Shown: positions 12,562-24,419, counted from the first letter of the stretch. The stretch: DNA of 64,000 bases from Adiantum capillus-veneris (GCA_014529385.2 CM043960.1:34612396-34676395), one strand, 5' to 3'. Notes: generated from the letters alone by a model not told the origin. Numbers and translations are program-made.

Positions 12562-12952
12562 AAATATCCACCTGAACAACCTCTTTTATAGACTTTGGCT
12601 CTTCGAGTTGGAGCTTAATAAGTTTTCTACAATAAATTAAAATAATCTAATAAAGTAACCCAAAAACATGTGGAAAATAATGACCCTCAAATTTTCAAAA
12701 GAATACTAATATGCCCCGTATATCTAGAAAAAAATATCCAAAATGCAATTTAATGTTTTTTGGAAATAATCAAAATACCTCTTTTTTAACCTTGCCAACA
12801 TCTCCAAAGATAATAATTTTGACAACCCTTCATCAGAAGACTGGTTCTTCTTTGATAGAAGATGATAGCAGTAGATTTGTCTAAGGTACTATCTATTCTC
12901 AAAAGAATTAGATTGTACAAAATTTAGGTTGAGAACAACATTGCACACTCAT
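12562..12952. other. AT-rich spacer, no feature recognised
   Basis: Sequence between the A1 LTR and the MULE-like element. No ORF, repeat or transposon terminus recognised. It and 13666-13930 would have been contiguous before the MULE-like insertion. Confidence 0.4.
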
Positions 12953-12961
12953 AGTAAAACC

Positions 12962-13656
12962 CCCGGGGGATTCACCATGGAAAACTTACCGCACCACGTA
13001 AGTGCAGGGGAGGGGGTTTTTTTTACAAGTTACATAAGCGTATAAGCTAGGGGCAGGCCCCCAATAATTTATCTCCCAAGCTTAAAAATAAGGGAGGGGG
13101 TATCATATTTATAGGGTGGGTGTGTGTGTGTGTGGGGGGGGGGGAGAAAGGGAAAAATGAGAGGAATTTTTTTGTGTTTCAAAATCATGGCTTCCCGAAA
13201 GAGTCTGCCCTTAAACTTGTGAGTCAATAGCTACAAAGATGCATGCAAGAACTATCATTTCTTTGTATCAATTTCTTGTTTTGTGATTATAGTTCATTTG
13301 TCGAGGGATGAAAGCTATATTTATATAGATGCAGATACACGGAGAACCTAGCACAAATTTATAACCATGTTTTTTGAGTAATTTAGATGGGTCAAAATTG
13401 GATCAATAGAATTGGTTTCTTAGTACGTAGTCAGTCACTATGCTATACGCTCTTTGAATAGTTTTACTCAGTTAGATCATGTGAGACCTAAATATTATAT
13501 GTAAGATAGGGGTATGATAGTTTTCTGCATTGATTGTCGTATAAGTGTAGAAAGGGGGTTCATATTTCCTAATATGAGTCGTATATAGGGGTTTTATCAA
13601 AGTTGTCCGCTCGCACAGGTGGCGTCCCATTTTGTATATAGAGTGAATCCCCCGGG
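12962..13656. mobile_element. Non-autonomous MULE-like element (MITE), 695 bp
   Basis: Ends are a perfect 14 bp terminal inverted repeat, CCCGGGGGATTCAC at 12962 and its reverse complement ending at 13656. They are flanked by a perfect 9 bp direct repeat, AGTAAAACC, at 12953-12961 and 13657-13665. A 9 bp target duplication is typical of Mutator-like elements. The inside is non-coding, with a (GT)n/G-run near 13117-13142. Confidence 0.85.
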
Positions 13657-13665
13657 AGTAAAACC

Positions 13666-13930
13666 ACAACAAGAAATCCTTACTCTAATAATCTGACAAA
13701 CTGATTCTCTATACTTCCATCTACATATCGTATGTTGTGATAGACTGTGATAGATAGTTGTAAATTGTGAGAGATTCTACATTGTGCAAGTCACTACTTA
13801 CAATATTTGATCTTAATGTGCTATTTCCAAGGAAAATACCAAAATACCTCTTGTAATTTGTGGAATTAATTCCCAAAATACCTCTCAAATTCAAAATTTC
13901 TAAAAACACACCTCATATTTGTATGATCCT
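13666..13930. other. Spacer before element D, no feature recognised
   Basis: AT-rich sequence on the far side of the MULE-like insertion. No gene, and no 5' LTR of element D was found here; the D coding region begins abruptly near 13931. Confidence 0.4.
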
Positions 13931-14780
13931 ACAGAGAAATTACAAAGAATGTACCAAGAGGTTGAAGCGTTAAAGTTGAAGGAAGCAGAAGAAGCTGCAA
14001 AGAAAGCCCAGGAAGCAGAAGACCAAAGGCAAAGACCAAAGGCAAGCCAAGGAGACGGCTAGCCAAGAGCAAAGTCATGGATCTCCCTGACCCACCTCAT
14101 CGCCTCCAGAACAACAAGACCATCCCATGCCTAGTCCACCACCATCACATGCAGGCACCGACACCAATGAAGAAGCAGAGCCTAAGAAAACGAAAGATTC
14201 TGAGTCCACCTAACAAACAGAATCTACACAGAGGCTGGCCACCCCGACAGACAAAAACAAAAAGAAGCCAAGCCGGAACAGGAGAAGGTAGTTGAAGAGA
14301 CTCAAAAGCCAGACGAGGAACAAGCAAGTAGGTCTGAAAAAGAGACTGATAAAGAAGAAGATGCGGAAAAAGCGCCTACAACTGCACATGAGACGGAGCC
14401 CAAGCCGAAAAAACAAGAAAGGCAGGCACCTGAAGAGATGGCAAGGGTCGAGACAACACCCTCCAGTTCTACTCAGCCAAAATCTGTCGAGGCATCAAAG
14501 CCTTAGGATGGCCAAGAAGAAGACGGACCATTTGCCTCCACACAAGAACCACCAGCAGCTACGACGCAGCAAGAAGCAACACATGAGGCTGCAGGCACAT
14601 CCCAGCTAGCAAGCCAGGAGGAGTGGCAGTCAAATGATGAAGTAATAATACAGGTCAATGAATATGCACGTCAGATGCAGGATATGATGGAGAGACTCCG
14701 TTCAGCAGCTTTAAATCGCAGCACAAAGGCCAAGGAATTGGAAATGGTGATCGGCGTTCTTCAAGGAGAGCTAGAAGACA
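13931..14780 (+). pseudogene. Element D, N-terminal part: Glu/Lys/Gln-rich low-complexity region
   Basis: A reading frame rich in E, K, Q and P can be followed with about three frameshifts and several stops, including TAG at about 14057 and 14504. It begins within the frame near MYQEVEAL and ends in a coiled-coil-like stretch (EYARQMQDMMERLRSAAL). No family recognised. It resembles the disordered or coiled-coil part of a gag-like protein because a conserved frame follows it, ending at a polypurine tract and LTR. Confidence 0.55.
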
Positions 14781-14781
14781 G

Positions 14782-16351
14782 ATGATTGTCATCACTGATC
14801 TCCAAAGGCAGGTGCAAGATCTGAAGGCAGAAGCTGAACAACATCAGATAGCCAGAGATAAACAACAAAAAGAAATGGAGGAGTTAGGTGATCTACTCAC
14901 CAAATTATTCGATGCCTGGAAAACAAAAGATGAGCAGCTGACAGAAGTTACAAATGAACTTCTTACGACCCCTCTGTTAGCTCAAAAAATTCAGGTGCAG
15001 TTAGATGTTTCCAATGCTTCTCTACAATATTCTGAATAGAGAATCAATGATCATGCCATTTTCTTACGGCAAACCAGAGAAAATCCAGTTGTGGTCTTGA
15101 TCAAAGGAACTGATGAAGTGTACAAGGAATTTGAAAAGAAAAACAAGGACCTAGAATTGGAATTAAAGTTAGAACAATCACAGCGCAGGGACCTGGCACT
15201 GATGAGGGTTCAGAGAGAGGAGGAGCTCCTAAAAGAGATAGCAGAACTCAAGTGGATAAATCAACTCCTCAGAGATGGAAAACCATACATGAAGGAAGAG
15301 GCGGGCACTTCAGAGCTGCCACAAATAGACATACCCTCGGTCTCATTTGCTGAGTTTGAGACGCAGTCCATAACAGAGCCGAGTGGTGATGAATATTTTT
15401 AGGTTCACATCACAGATGCAGACACAGTGCCAATGGTCCAGCTGTCAAAAGCTGAAAAAGAAGCACTGAAGGAGAAGATCACCTTAGAGGTGGATGAGAA
15501 GTGGAAAGCCACTATGGATTGGGAGTTGAGAGTTTTACACTCTGTCAACGTCACTCAACTCACTCCCAATCAGATCAATGCTCAATGTCACCAACAATCC
15601 CTGCCGTACCCTCTCATTAAAGTAGAACTATTACAGGTGAAAGAAAGGCTGTACAAGGATATGCAAGAAGATGGCGTAGATAAAGACCACCCAAAATGGA
15701 GGTTAAGCTGGCTAAACAATAATCCGAGATGCCTAATTCTGTTCACAAGAGCAGTTGCAGCCCTTCAAACAGATCCAACATTCTGTCTTGTACCCAGAGT
15801 AAGGACATGGCAAGCGCATGACGCACTGCAAAAGAAGAGGCCAACCTGGCTCAACTTCCCCAGGTTGCCAGCTCTAGAGAGAGGCCAAGCAACGGAGGAA
15901 TACATGGTGAAAACCCTAATGGGCTCCATGTCTTTCTTCAAGAGTCTGCCAGATCTCTCCTGTGCAATGTTATATAAGATCTAGAGGATGCTACTCACAT
16001 GTATACAAGTTTTTAGCCCCATGGCTCTCATTCTTGGAAGGAAACAAAGGCTTATGCTACGATTTGAGTGGGAAATCTTCAGAAGAAATCCTTTACAGAT
16101 TCTATGCCAAATGCATGTTGCATTCTACATTGGATTCTTTACCTGGCGAACGAAGATATTTGCACCGGTGATAAGCAACCTAACATCTAGGTTTGTAGGC
16201 TACTCAGCGGGGTGGAGCTGAAGAATCAATGCACAATGAAATTTTTGCAAGTGCCTGAAAAAGAACGAAGAATCAGATACCAGAAGGCACTAGATGCACT
16301 TAAAGACTACCTCGCCAGCCGCCGTCAACCCGAAGACTATTTCAGCCAATA
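14782..16351 (+). pseudogene. Element D: gag-like coiled-coil protein without recognisable pol
   Basis: One frame runs from 14782 to about 16209 with three internal stops, all TAG (15037, 15400, 15982), then shifts once and ends at a TAA near 16351 after EDYFSQ. The first third is predicted coiled coil (heptad-like runs around LQRQVQDLKAEAEQ and KKNKDLELELKLEQ). The middle (15427-15980) looks globular. No zinc knuckle, protease, RT or integrase is visible anywhere in D. Position just before a polypurine tract and LTR supports a non-autonomous LTR element of the gag-only kind. Function of the globular part is unknown. Confidence 0.6.
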
Positions 16352-16375
16352 AAGCTATGTCAAGGGACTACACAG

Positions 16376-16391
16376 GTGAGGAGGGGGGGAA
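16376..16391 (+). other. Element D polypurine tract
   Basis: GTGAGGAGGGGGGGAA abuts the LTR start, the expected position and composition of a plus-strand primer. Confidence 0.75.
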
Positions 16392-16850
16392 TGTTAGCAG
16401 CAAGCTAACACAGACACCATTTTTCAGAGTTCTCTTTGTAAAACAATTATTATTTTGATGCATCAGGAATATTGTAACTCCTATTTTCTCAGCTAAGCTT
16501 TGTAATTAATGAGCGGGGCTACAAGCTTCTAGATTGTATCAGCCAGTCATTTCCCAGCTTTGATAGAACTCCAAATTATTAGTTTTGACCACCCAAAAAC
16601 CTTGGCTAAGGTATAAAAGCCAATTTTTGTAAGTTTTTTATAAGTTTTGGATAAGAAATACACAGCTTGAGCTAACGGCGCTCACTTCTCTCCTTCTCGC
16701 GCTTCCTACTCCCTCTCCGGTTGTTGTCACATTGCAATTGTGTTTGTTGCATTACAACCACGGGTAAGAGCTCTACGCATTGACGTAAGCCATTCACAGT
16801 ATTTTGTAGCTTTTGGCGTCACCGACCCGCAGCCTAATTTCATCATAACT
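16392..16850 (+). mobile_element. 3' LTR of element D (right end uncertain)
   Basis: Begins TGTTAGCAGCAAGCTAACAC, nearly the same as the start of the element C LTR (TGTTAGCAGCGGCTAACAC). It contains a TATAAAA at 16612-16618 followed by CT-rich sequence, a normal LTR promoter layout. The right end is not defined; 16850 is an outer estimate. The 5' LTR was not found. Confidence 0.65.
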
Positions 16851-17329
16851 AGGAATTTACACTTTTAAATCGAAAACTAAGCATATGCGGGGCATTGAGG
16901 CATCATTGTTAAGCATTTAGATGCATTCTGGGTCAAAAATGACTAGGTCAAAAATCCACTGCTGTTAATAATTGCGATTTTAGAACTTGACCTAAAGTGG
17001 GGTTTGAGACCATAGGCATGTGTTCTTAGGTCTTATAAATTTTTCCTAAAAGTTTTGTACGTTTGGATGTCATGTGATGCTGTAACGGATGTGATTTGCT
17101 TGCCAATGAGCGATTGGCTTTTGGTGATTTCAGTCACTTGAGTGTAGCTTGAGTTAGATGCAAGTTGTTAGTTGTTTTTTGAGAGATTGACAACCTCTTG
17201 TAGCCTCTATACACTAGTCGAGTCAGCTTCATCCCATGGTTTGACAAATTAATCGTAGTTCTCGCTAATACTACAATAAGATAGGATGGTGAGGTTAGAC
17301 ATGCGTCCCACATGAGGTAAACATCACCT
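16851..17329. other. Spacer, no feature recognised
   Basis: Moderately AT-rich sequence without recognisable coding potential or transposon termini between the D LTR and a protease fragment. It could be further leader or decayed retroelement sequence. Confidence 0.35.
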
Positions 17330-17749
17330 ATGGAAAAGTGCTATAAAGTGCTATATAATGCCTTATTGGACACAGGTGCTAAGTATAATCTGCTATCATA
17401 TGGGGTGTGGTGTCAGTTAGGAAAGCCATCTCTATCAGAGAGTATTATCCAAGTCAAGGGTGTCAACAAGAAAAAAACCACAATTTTTGGTATCTGGCAC
17501 ACTTCTGTCAGTTATGACAAATGGCACACTTCTGTCAGTTATGACAATAGGATTGTAGCTCAAGACTTTTTGGTCATGCCTGTTGGAATTATGGAGGGCA
17601 ACATAAACCATGGACGCACGTGGATATTGGCAACCAAATGCACTATTGATTGGGGTACTGGTAGTGTCACGATGCGACCACAGGTGACTCTTACCCCTAT
17701 CATTCAAGCAAAGTCACCTACGTTGTTGCAGACTCTAGCAAAGTTGTAG
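17330..17749 (+). pseudogene. Retropepsin-like aspartic protease fragment
   Basis: A 139-codon frame with an intact DTGA active-site motif (ALLDTGAKYNLLSYGVW). The segment LLSYGVWCQLGKPSL is clearly related to NVMSYGMWLFLGKPEL in element C, so it comes from an element related to C. A 27 bp tandem duplication (about 17494-17547) repeats WHTSVSYD twice. It is isolated: no gag or RT flanks it, and gypsy fragment A3 follows directly. Confidence 0.7.
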
Positions 17750-17764
17750 TATAGCCAAGATTCA

Positions 17765-18957
17765 CAAACCCTACTTGGTGTTTGGGGGATGTCCTCTCCA
17801 CAAACATGATGCTAAGCATGCATACTTCTTAACATTTGTGCACAATAAAGAAAAAGAGAGTCTTATAAGACAAAAACTTTGTTCTTTTAAGCATTTTTAC
17901 ATTCGCTTACTCTAGGGAAGCATTGTAAGCATTGACAAGGTTTAGGTTATCCTTTAATTCTATGCAATCATCTAGCATCTTCAAAAGGATAGTTCTGAAA
18001 CTTAATAAGATACTGATGGATAATCTTATCGCCTCTCAATACCTTGTCTTCATGTTGGAGAATGGACTCGGGTTGTAGCACCTCCTCTTGGTCCTCTATC
18101 TCCAGTGGGTCTTCAATAGTTGGTTCTTGAGGTGGCTCTCCTTTGTAAGGCTTTAGTAGGCTCACAAGGAAAGCATTGTGTATAAGCCAATGGCTGGGCA
18201 ATTTGAGTTGATAGGCCATCTCATTGATTGGTCTAAGAATCTGGAAGGGACCATAGTACCTTTTTGCTAACTTAGCATAGTACTTTTGGTGTCCCGTAGG
18301 ATTCTTGCTCGTTGTGTGCCTTAATTGTGCCTTGGGAAATTTAAACAAGACCCAATTAGTTTGTTTAAAGGCTTTATCTCTTCTGTGCTTGTTAGCAGCA
18401 GCTTTTTGCCTTTGCTATGAGATAGAGATAGCATCCTTAATCTTTTGAAAAGATTCTTGTAGGTTTCGACTATACTCATCTGCAGCAAAGATCTTCCCGT
18501 GTGCCTTAAGTAGCAGGGGACTTTTGGATCTTCCCTCAATTACCTCAAAAGGTGCTGTTCCCGTGGAATAGTGTTACTGTAGGTATACTCCACCAATGGT
18601 AAGTACTTCTCCCATTGGGACCTTTGATCTACTTCAGAACGTTACATAGGCTTTTAGTAGATCAAGGATTGTTAGGTTAGCTATTTCACTTTGGCCATCT
18701 GTTTGCGTGTGATAGGCTGAGAGAAGTTTAGCCTTGTACCGAAATTCTCAAAGAGACCCTTCCATAAATTATTGTGGTCATTCTAGGATCTCTATCCAAC
18801 ACTATGGACATTGGCAAGCCATGGTACTTGAAGATTTGTGATATAAAGAGGGTTGCCATTTGATGGGCTTTGATAGTCTTTTGGACAGGTATGAAATGTG
18901 CTTGTTTGCTAAACATGTCTACGATCGTCCATATTCCTGTATTCCCATGGATAGACT
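17765..18957 (-). pseudogene. Gypsy fragment A3: integrase C-terminus and chromodomain
   Basis: A-family copy on the minus strand, truncated at both ends. Reading right to left it starts in the integrase core (IHGNTGIWTIVDMFSKQ), continues through frameshifts in the DDE region (18321-18720), and ends with the best-preserved tail in the window (17968-18348): [18 protein letters not shown], then a chromodomain with the core [15 protein letters not shown]. Its 3' flank down to 17765 matches the A1 and A2 3' UTR. No LTR remains. Confidence 0.88.
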
Positions 18958-18989
18958 CACAACATATGCGGTCGACATATAGAGTGGCA

Positions 18990-20024
18990 ATGTAAATTTT
19001 GTTCACTACAAAATCAAGTTGTGCACCACGTATCAGGGATCATTTTTTGGGTAGCATTAAAAAGAATTGTAAGAAATGTGAACATCCTTAAGCATGTGCA
19101 ATTGCAGAGTTTTTGAGAAAAGAGATCGCCAAAAAGGGTGGAAAGAGACAATGGATACATAGCTCTGTTATACGGATGCAAGCCAAGAGCATTTAGAGAC
19201 AAATATTAACTCTGATGATCTTATGGTATCACCAACTAACCTTGCAAAACAGCCTATGCAGGGAAAGGAAATTTCAAGAAACATTCCTTTTAAGAATCAC
19301 AATGAAAGTGGACTTGGGCAAATGTGTCAAAAAATATTGCATCAAATCTTTGGAGTGCAGTCTCTAGAAGAAGCACAAACTGCACTTGCCATAGCGATTT
19401 CTTCACTGGAAGTGCTCTAGTCATGGTAGACACCAATCATAGAAAGGCCACCTGGAAGAAAATCGATGAGTTTGGCCCAGGATTTTCAGCCCCTTCGTAT
19501 CACACGATATGAAATGATCTCTAGGACAAATGTTACATCAAACTCAAAATACGTGTTTCCAAAATAAACTTGGTAATATTTTGCTTTCAGGATGCACATT
19601 TGTGAGTGATGGTTGGTCTAATGTTCAAAGAAGACCATTGATCAATGTAATGATGGTTTTTCTAAGGGGAGAAACATCCATAAAGGCGATTGACAGTTTT
19701 GGTGCAATTAAAAGTGGCAAATGCATTTCTCAGGTCTTGATTAATGTAATTCAAGAAATCAGAGCTGAACATGTTGTTCAAATAGTCATGTACAATTCAA
19801 AGAACTGTAAAAATGCTAGCAAATTAATAAAAAAGTGCTTTCCACACATTTTTGTCAATGGTTGTAATACGTATAGCTTAAACTTGGTGATGAACGAGTG
19901 GTACACTAGTGAAGAAACCACATGGTTTGCAAAAATAATTGACACAACACAACAAGTTATGAAATCTATCTTGAAACAACAAAGAGTGCTTGATTTGTAT
20001 AGAATGCACATTTAGTTGAAACTT
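18990..20024 (+). pseudogene. hAT-family transposase remnant (BED finger plus DUF659)
   Basis: Near 19020-19105 a frame reads RIRDHFLG then CKKCEHP, the pattern of a BED-type zinc finger. At about 19430-19515 it has GPGFSAPSYHTI, followed by a stop, and after a frameshift 19530-20015 encodes SGCTFVSDGWSNVQRRPLIN and later VQIVMYNSKNCKNASK, the hallmark of the DUF659 domain of plant hAT transposases. The conserved Asp of the usual DNA motif is Tyr-Asn here. The C-terminal dimerisation region is missing because the A2 LTR begins at 20025. No TIRs remain. Confidence 0.8.
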
Positions 20025-20607
20025 CGTAACATTTAGTGGTCTAGTAACTTGTGTGTAGTGGAAAATAACTTAGAGATAGTGAGCATTTCATTAAGAATAG
20101 AATCCTAATGAGCATAGCAAGAGTTCTTGGATGGAGAGAGCAACAAAAGCATAACACCTAGTTAGATAGGCATGAACAATACTTCAAAAAGAGAGAAATT
20201 AAGCTATTGACAACAATTGAGGACCCGATTTACTTGGAGCCGGTCCCCCCTCCAAAAGGCTTTGTATTATAGGTTTCCCCCATAAAGGGAGAGATTTTAC
20301 AATACAATACTTTGTGTTCCTTCAATAACTTGTTGGTGCAATGAAGATGGAAGCTTCAAGCAGCAAGCTTACACTTGAAAACACAACATCAATTCCCTCA
20401 CAGTCTCAGAACCAAGACCTCACACACCTTCAAAGATGGTGAGAGCTAACGGGGTATGAGAGCTAGCGGGGTATGAGAGTAGATTGAGAGAAAGAAGAAC
20501 TATTCTTACGAGAAAGAAGTATTTCTCCTCACATAATCACTCTTAATAGCTTAGCATAACTTAGTAATTATCATGGTAGAGGAGATGAGCATGCATTGGA
20601 GCTTGGG
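20025..20607 (-). mobile_element. A2 3' LTR, distal half
   Basis: Reverse-strand match to the right part of the A1 LTR, including the segment carrying CCTTTTGGAGGGGGGACCGG. The outer end reads TGTTACG on the minus strand, one change from the TGTTACA of A1. The LTR is interrupted at 20607 by element B and resumes at 26478. Confidence 0.85.
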
Positions 20608-20760
20608 TGTTAGACAAGGGGAACTAGAACCTAAGAGTCCACCACCCAACCACCCACTATATAGCATAGCCCCTATCCCTTTACCCTAGTTGGACTCCCT
20701 TTCCACACTGCCTAGCCCGGCCTTGCCCTTGTCTAGTCCGGCCTTGTCGGTGTCCTAACA
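20608..20760 (-). mobile_element. 3' LTR of element B
   Basis: 153 bp, unusually short. On the plus strand it begins TGTTAGACAAGGGG and ends CCTAACA. It carries a CTATATAG box. Directly inside it, on the minus strand, lies the purine-rich CTTGAGGAGTAA, a likely polypurine tract. Confidence 0.9.
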
Positions 20761-20779
20761 TTACTCCTCAAGAAGATTT

Positions 20780-22355
20780 TTAGTCCTCGAAAACAAAAGT
20801 GGAGAACTTCTTCTTATGAACACTAATGTTTTCCCAAGTGGCACCTTCCTCAAGTCGGTCTTTCCCCTTGATTAAGGCTTGTTGACGTACATGATGACGT
20901 GTATGCAACTCGATAATCAAGAACACGTTCAGGTTCATGCGGCAAGGTAGGAGGTTCAATGAAATTAACCAAAATCTGTTGGTCAATGACATTGTTGTCC
21001 CCATGTAACCGCTTACGTAAACGGCTTACATGAAACACCGGAAGAATACGAGAATGTGAAGGTAGCAATAATTTGTAGGCACGATCACCTACTCGCTTGA
21101 GTATTTTGAAAGGCCCACAATATCGGGGAGATAATTTATGTGTTGGCCTAGTTTTCCATTTTTCTGAATTTTTTGGCACACGTAAAAATAATTCCTCCCC
21201 TTCTTCAAAGGTAACTTGCCGACATTTCTCATTAGCATACTTCTTATACCGATCATGTGCTTGTTGGACGTTCTGCCGAGCAAGTTTTAGCATATCCATG
21301 TGGTCTTGGAGAAAATCATTAACCTGTTGGAGTTTTTCGGTTGCTAACCCCACCGTAATTGGTGACCTAGGTTGAAACCCATACATGAGCATGAAAGGAC
21401 TAAATCTAGTTGTGACATGCTTAGCACTGTTGTAGGAAAACTTGAGAATAGGTAAGTATTCTTCCCAGTCTGACTGTTTTTTGCTGATGTATGCTCTTAG
21501 CATATCCTCTAGCACTTGGTTAACTCATTCAGTCTAACCATGTGTTTTTGGATGATCGATTGTACTAAGGTTCAGTTGTGTATCCAATCATTTAAACACA
21601 GCTCTCCAAAAGTGACTGTTAAACTTGGGATAACGATCGCTGACAATGTTTCTTGGCAAACCATACAATCTGTATAGATTGTCCACAAATAACTTGGCTA
21701 GTTCTGGTGTCTTAACCGTTGATTTGGTTGGAATAAACTTACATATTTTAGTCAACCGGTCTACGACCACCCATATCAAGTCATGACCTCGTACAGTGGT
21801 TGGTAAACCCACAATAAAGTCCATAGAGATGCTTTCCCATTTTCCATTGGGAATCTTTAAAGGATGTAAGAGTCGTCCTGCTTTCAGGCGCTCTACTTTG
21901 TTAACTTGACATTTTTGGCAATGCAAGACATAAGCTTGAACAAAGCCATGTATACCTGGCCAGTAAAACTGTCGTCGTATAAGAGCATAAGTTTTTCTAA
22001 TACCCGGGTGCCCTGCACTTGGACTATCATGACATTCATAAAGAATTTGGCACCGAATGTCTGTTTTCGTCTGTACACAAACTCTCCCCTTATGGAGTAG
22101 GTACCCATTGTCGATGGTGAAATGCTTCCATCGTTGTAGTTCATCACTCAATAGAGGTGAACTAGGTGTGGAGGTTAACGTTACACTACCATCATTGGAG
22201 TGAGAAGGATCCCTCATTTGAACATGGCTCCACACTTTGGAATATGCTTCATCATGCTCATATTTGCCTTTGAGAGAATCCAAAATTTCACTACGAAGTT
22301 CCGTGAACAAGAGAGAATTGATCTCCGGCATACAACTTAGAGCGTTAGCCACCAC
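20780..22355 (-). pseudogene. Element B integrase and chromodomain
   Basis: 22355-21588 encodes the integrase zinc finger (ECHDSPSAGH then CQKCQVNK) and core with SMDFIVGLP and IVSDRYPKF. The core then breaks: the segment normally encoding the GQTER motif has TAG and TGA at the Gln and Arg codons (near 21530), consistent with CAG and CGA decay. 21515-20850 resumes with the C-terminal domain (YCGPFKILKRVGDRAYKL). After a frameshift the last part (to 20780) holds a chromodomain-like LEEGATWEN. Integration activity is lost. Confidence 0.9.
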
Positions 22356-22432
22356 ATTGTATCAACCTTTACAATACCTTAGCTTGGTGTTATATCCCTG
22401 AAGAATCTCGGTCCACCTGGCTTTCCAACCCT

Positions 22433-22765
22433 TCAATCCGTTTGTTGTGTAAACCATTTGATGCTTTCATGGTCAAACACAATCTCTAATTGAGCACCAT
22501 ACAGATAATGCCGCCATGTTTTTAAGGCAAACACTATTGCATAGAGTTCGCGCTCATAAGCAGAGTAGTTCTGCTGAGCTACATCAAGCTTCTTGCTTTC
22601 AAATGCAATCGGCCGTCCGTCTTGTAACAAGATTGCTCCAATAGCATGGTTACTGGCATCCGTTTCCAAAATGAATGGTTTCAAAGGAGCTACAATAGCC
22701 AGTATGGGAGTTGTAGCTAATGCATCCTTGAGCGTATCAAACTTTGTTGTTGAGCGGATCCCCAC
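22433..22765 (-). pseudogene. Element B RNase H
   Basis: Frame with ETDASNHAIGAILLQ, SAYERELYAI and FDHESIKWF, the D, E and D positions of gypsy RNase H. The frame is interrupted before integrase (22356-22432) by stops and lies out of frame with RT upstream. Confidence 0.9.
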
Positions 22766-22839
22766 TAAAAAGCTTTGCCTTTGCCTTTTAGTTTATCCGT
22801 CATGGGAACAGCAATATTAGCATAGTTTTTAACGAACCT

Positions 22840-23924
22840 TCAGTAAAAACCTACAAATCCCAAGGAAAATTGTAACTCTTCCATATTTTTAGGAGAAGAC
22901 CATTTCCGGATGGTATCCACTTTGGATTGATCCATATATAGCCCGTTAGCTGAAATAACATGCCCTAAATAGTGAATTTTGTCTTTTAGAAAATAACACT
23001 TAGATTCCTTGGCGTATAATTTGTTTGTTCGTAACAACTCAAACATCTGCCTGAGATGTTGTAAGTGTTCTTCTTCAAAAGCACTGTAGACTAGAATGTC
23101 ATAAAGGAAAACAATGATAAATTTGCCCAAGTACGGCTTCAAGACAGTATCCATAAGTGTCATGAATGTTGCGGGCGCATTGGTTAACCCAAAGGACATT
23201 ACCAAGAACTCGTAGTTTCCAAACCGTGTTCGGAATGCAGTTTTGGGTATATCGGCAAGTCAAATACGGACTTGGTGATATCCCATCCTGACCACAAGTC
23301 TATTTTCGTAAAAATGCGAGCATGAGTGAGTTTATCATGCAAATCATCTACTCGGGGCAATGGGTATTTGTTCTTAACCGTAACCGCATTTAAGCCACGG
23401 TACTCTACGCACATGCGCATACTGCCGTCTTTTTTCTTCACTAATAGGATAGGAGAGGCCCATGGTGAAGAACTGGTTTGTATATACCCGCTGCTAAGGT
23501 AGTCAACAAGCTGACGTTTCACCTCAGCAGCTTCAGAATAACTCATACGGTAAGGCGGTTTACTGACAGGTTTATAGCCTGCAGCCACGTCGATGCTATG
23601 TTGCACCGATTGTGTTGGCGGTAATCTTGGTGGCAAATCCTTAGGAAAAACATCTTGAAATTCCTTTAATAATTTTTTTAATTCACTAGCAACGTTTGTT
23701 TGTTTAGAATTAGCCATTGGTGGAAGAGATGAGAGAGAAGCATGCGGCGTTGAGGAATGTTCAACAGATTTAATGTTAGAAAGAAAATGAAACAGTGAGT
23801 AACACAAAAAAACTTGATCTATTTCATTATAAAAAATGAGCTGCATAAGCTCAACGGTACAAATCAATGATGATGAAGGTATATCCTTCTCTCCTAACAA
23901 CAACACATGCGCCATGGGATTCAA
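22840..23924 (-). pseudogene. Element B reverse transcriptase, catalytic motif mutated
   Basis: 23924-23199 encodes the N-terminal part ([51 protein letters not shown]). 23205-22840 encodes MSFGLTNAPATF and then FLYDILVYS, where the family has FLDDILVYS: the first catalytic Asp is Tyr. It continues with HYLGHVISANGL. There is a frameshift between the two parts. The enzyme is dead. Confidence 0.92.
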
Positions 23925-24393
23925 ACATCAAGTTGTTGTGCTCATAGCTACGCTTCAGTGATGGTCCTAGGCTATGCAACCACTCCCTACCAAGGACCAC
24001 ATCTGCCCTTTCCATGTTCATAACCTGAAAATCCAAGCATGTGGAGTAACCTTGTACTTCCAATGGAACAGCTCAACATTGAGTATTCCAGATTTCGGTA
24101 TCATGTCCATTCATCATTGCTACCTTGTAGCAGTGGGTGCTCGGAGTTTGAGGCAATTTGAGTTTTTTCACCAATCCATTATTGATGAAATTGTGAGTAG
24201 CACCGTCATCTACCAAGATGCACACCTTGTGGCCTTGCAAAGATCTGTGCATACGTACTAACTCATGTGGTCCAAAGGTTTGTTGCCACATGGAAGCTGT
24301 GAGACAGCATTCATGTACCACCTCTGTGTGTGTTACTTCCACTGTAGAGAAGCGTGAGGAAGCCTCAAGAGGTAGCAGTTGCACCGTGTGCAC
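23851..24393 (-). pseudogene. Element B aspartic protease
   Basis: Frame 24393-24073 contains ILVDDGATHNFI, the retropepsin active site with DDG in place of the usual DSG. 24063-23851 gives the C-terminal part with ADVVLGREWLHSLG. A stop separates the two. It follows the gag zinc knuckle in the usual gag-pro order. Confidence 0.88.
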
Positions 24394-24419
24394 TGCTTTC
24401 TCCTTGCCATGAGCAGCAA

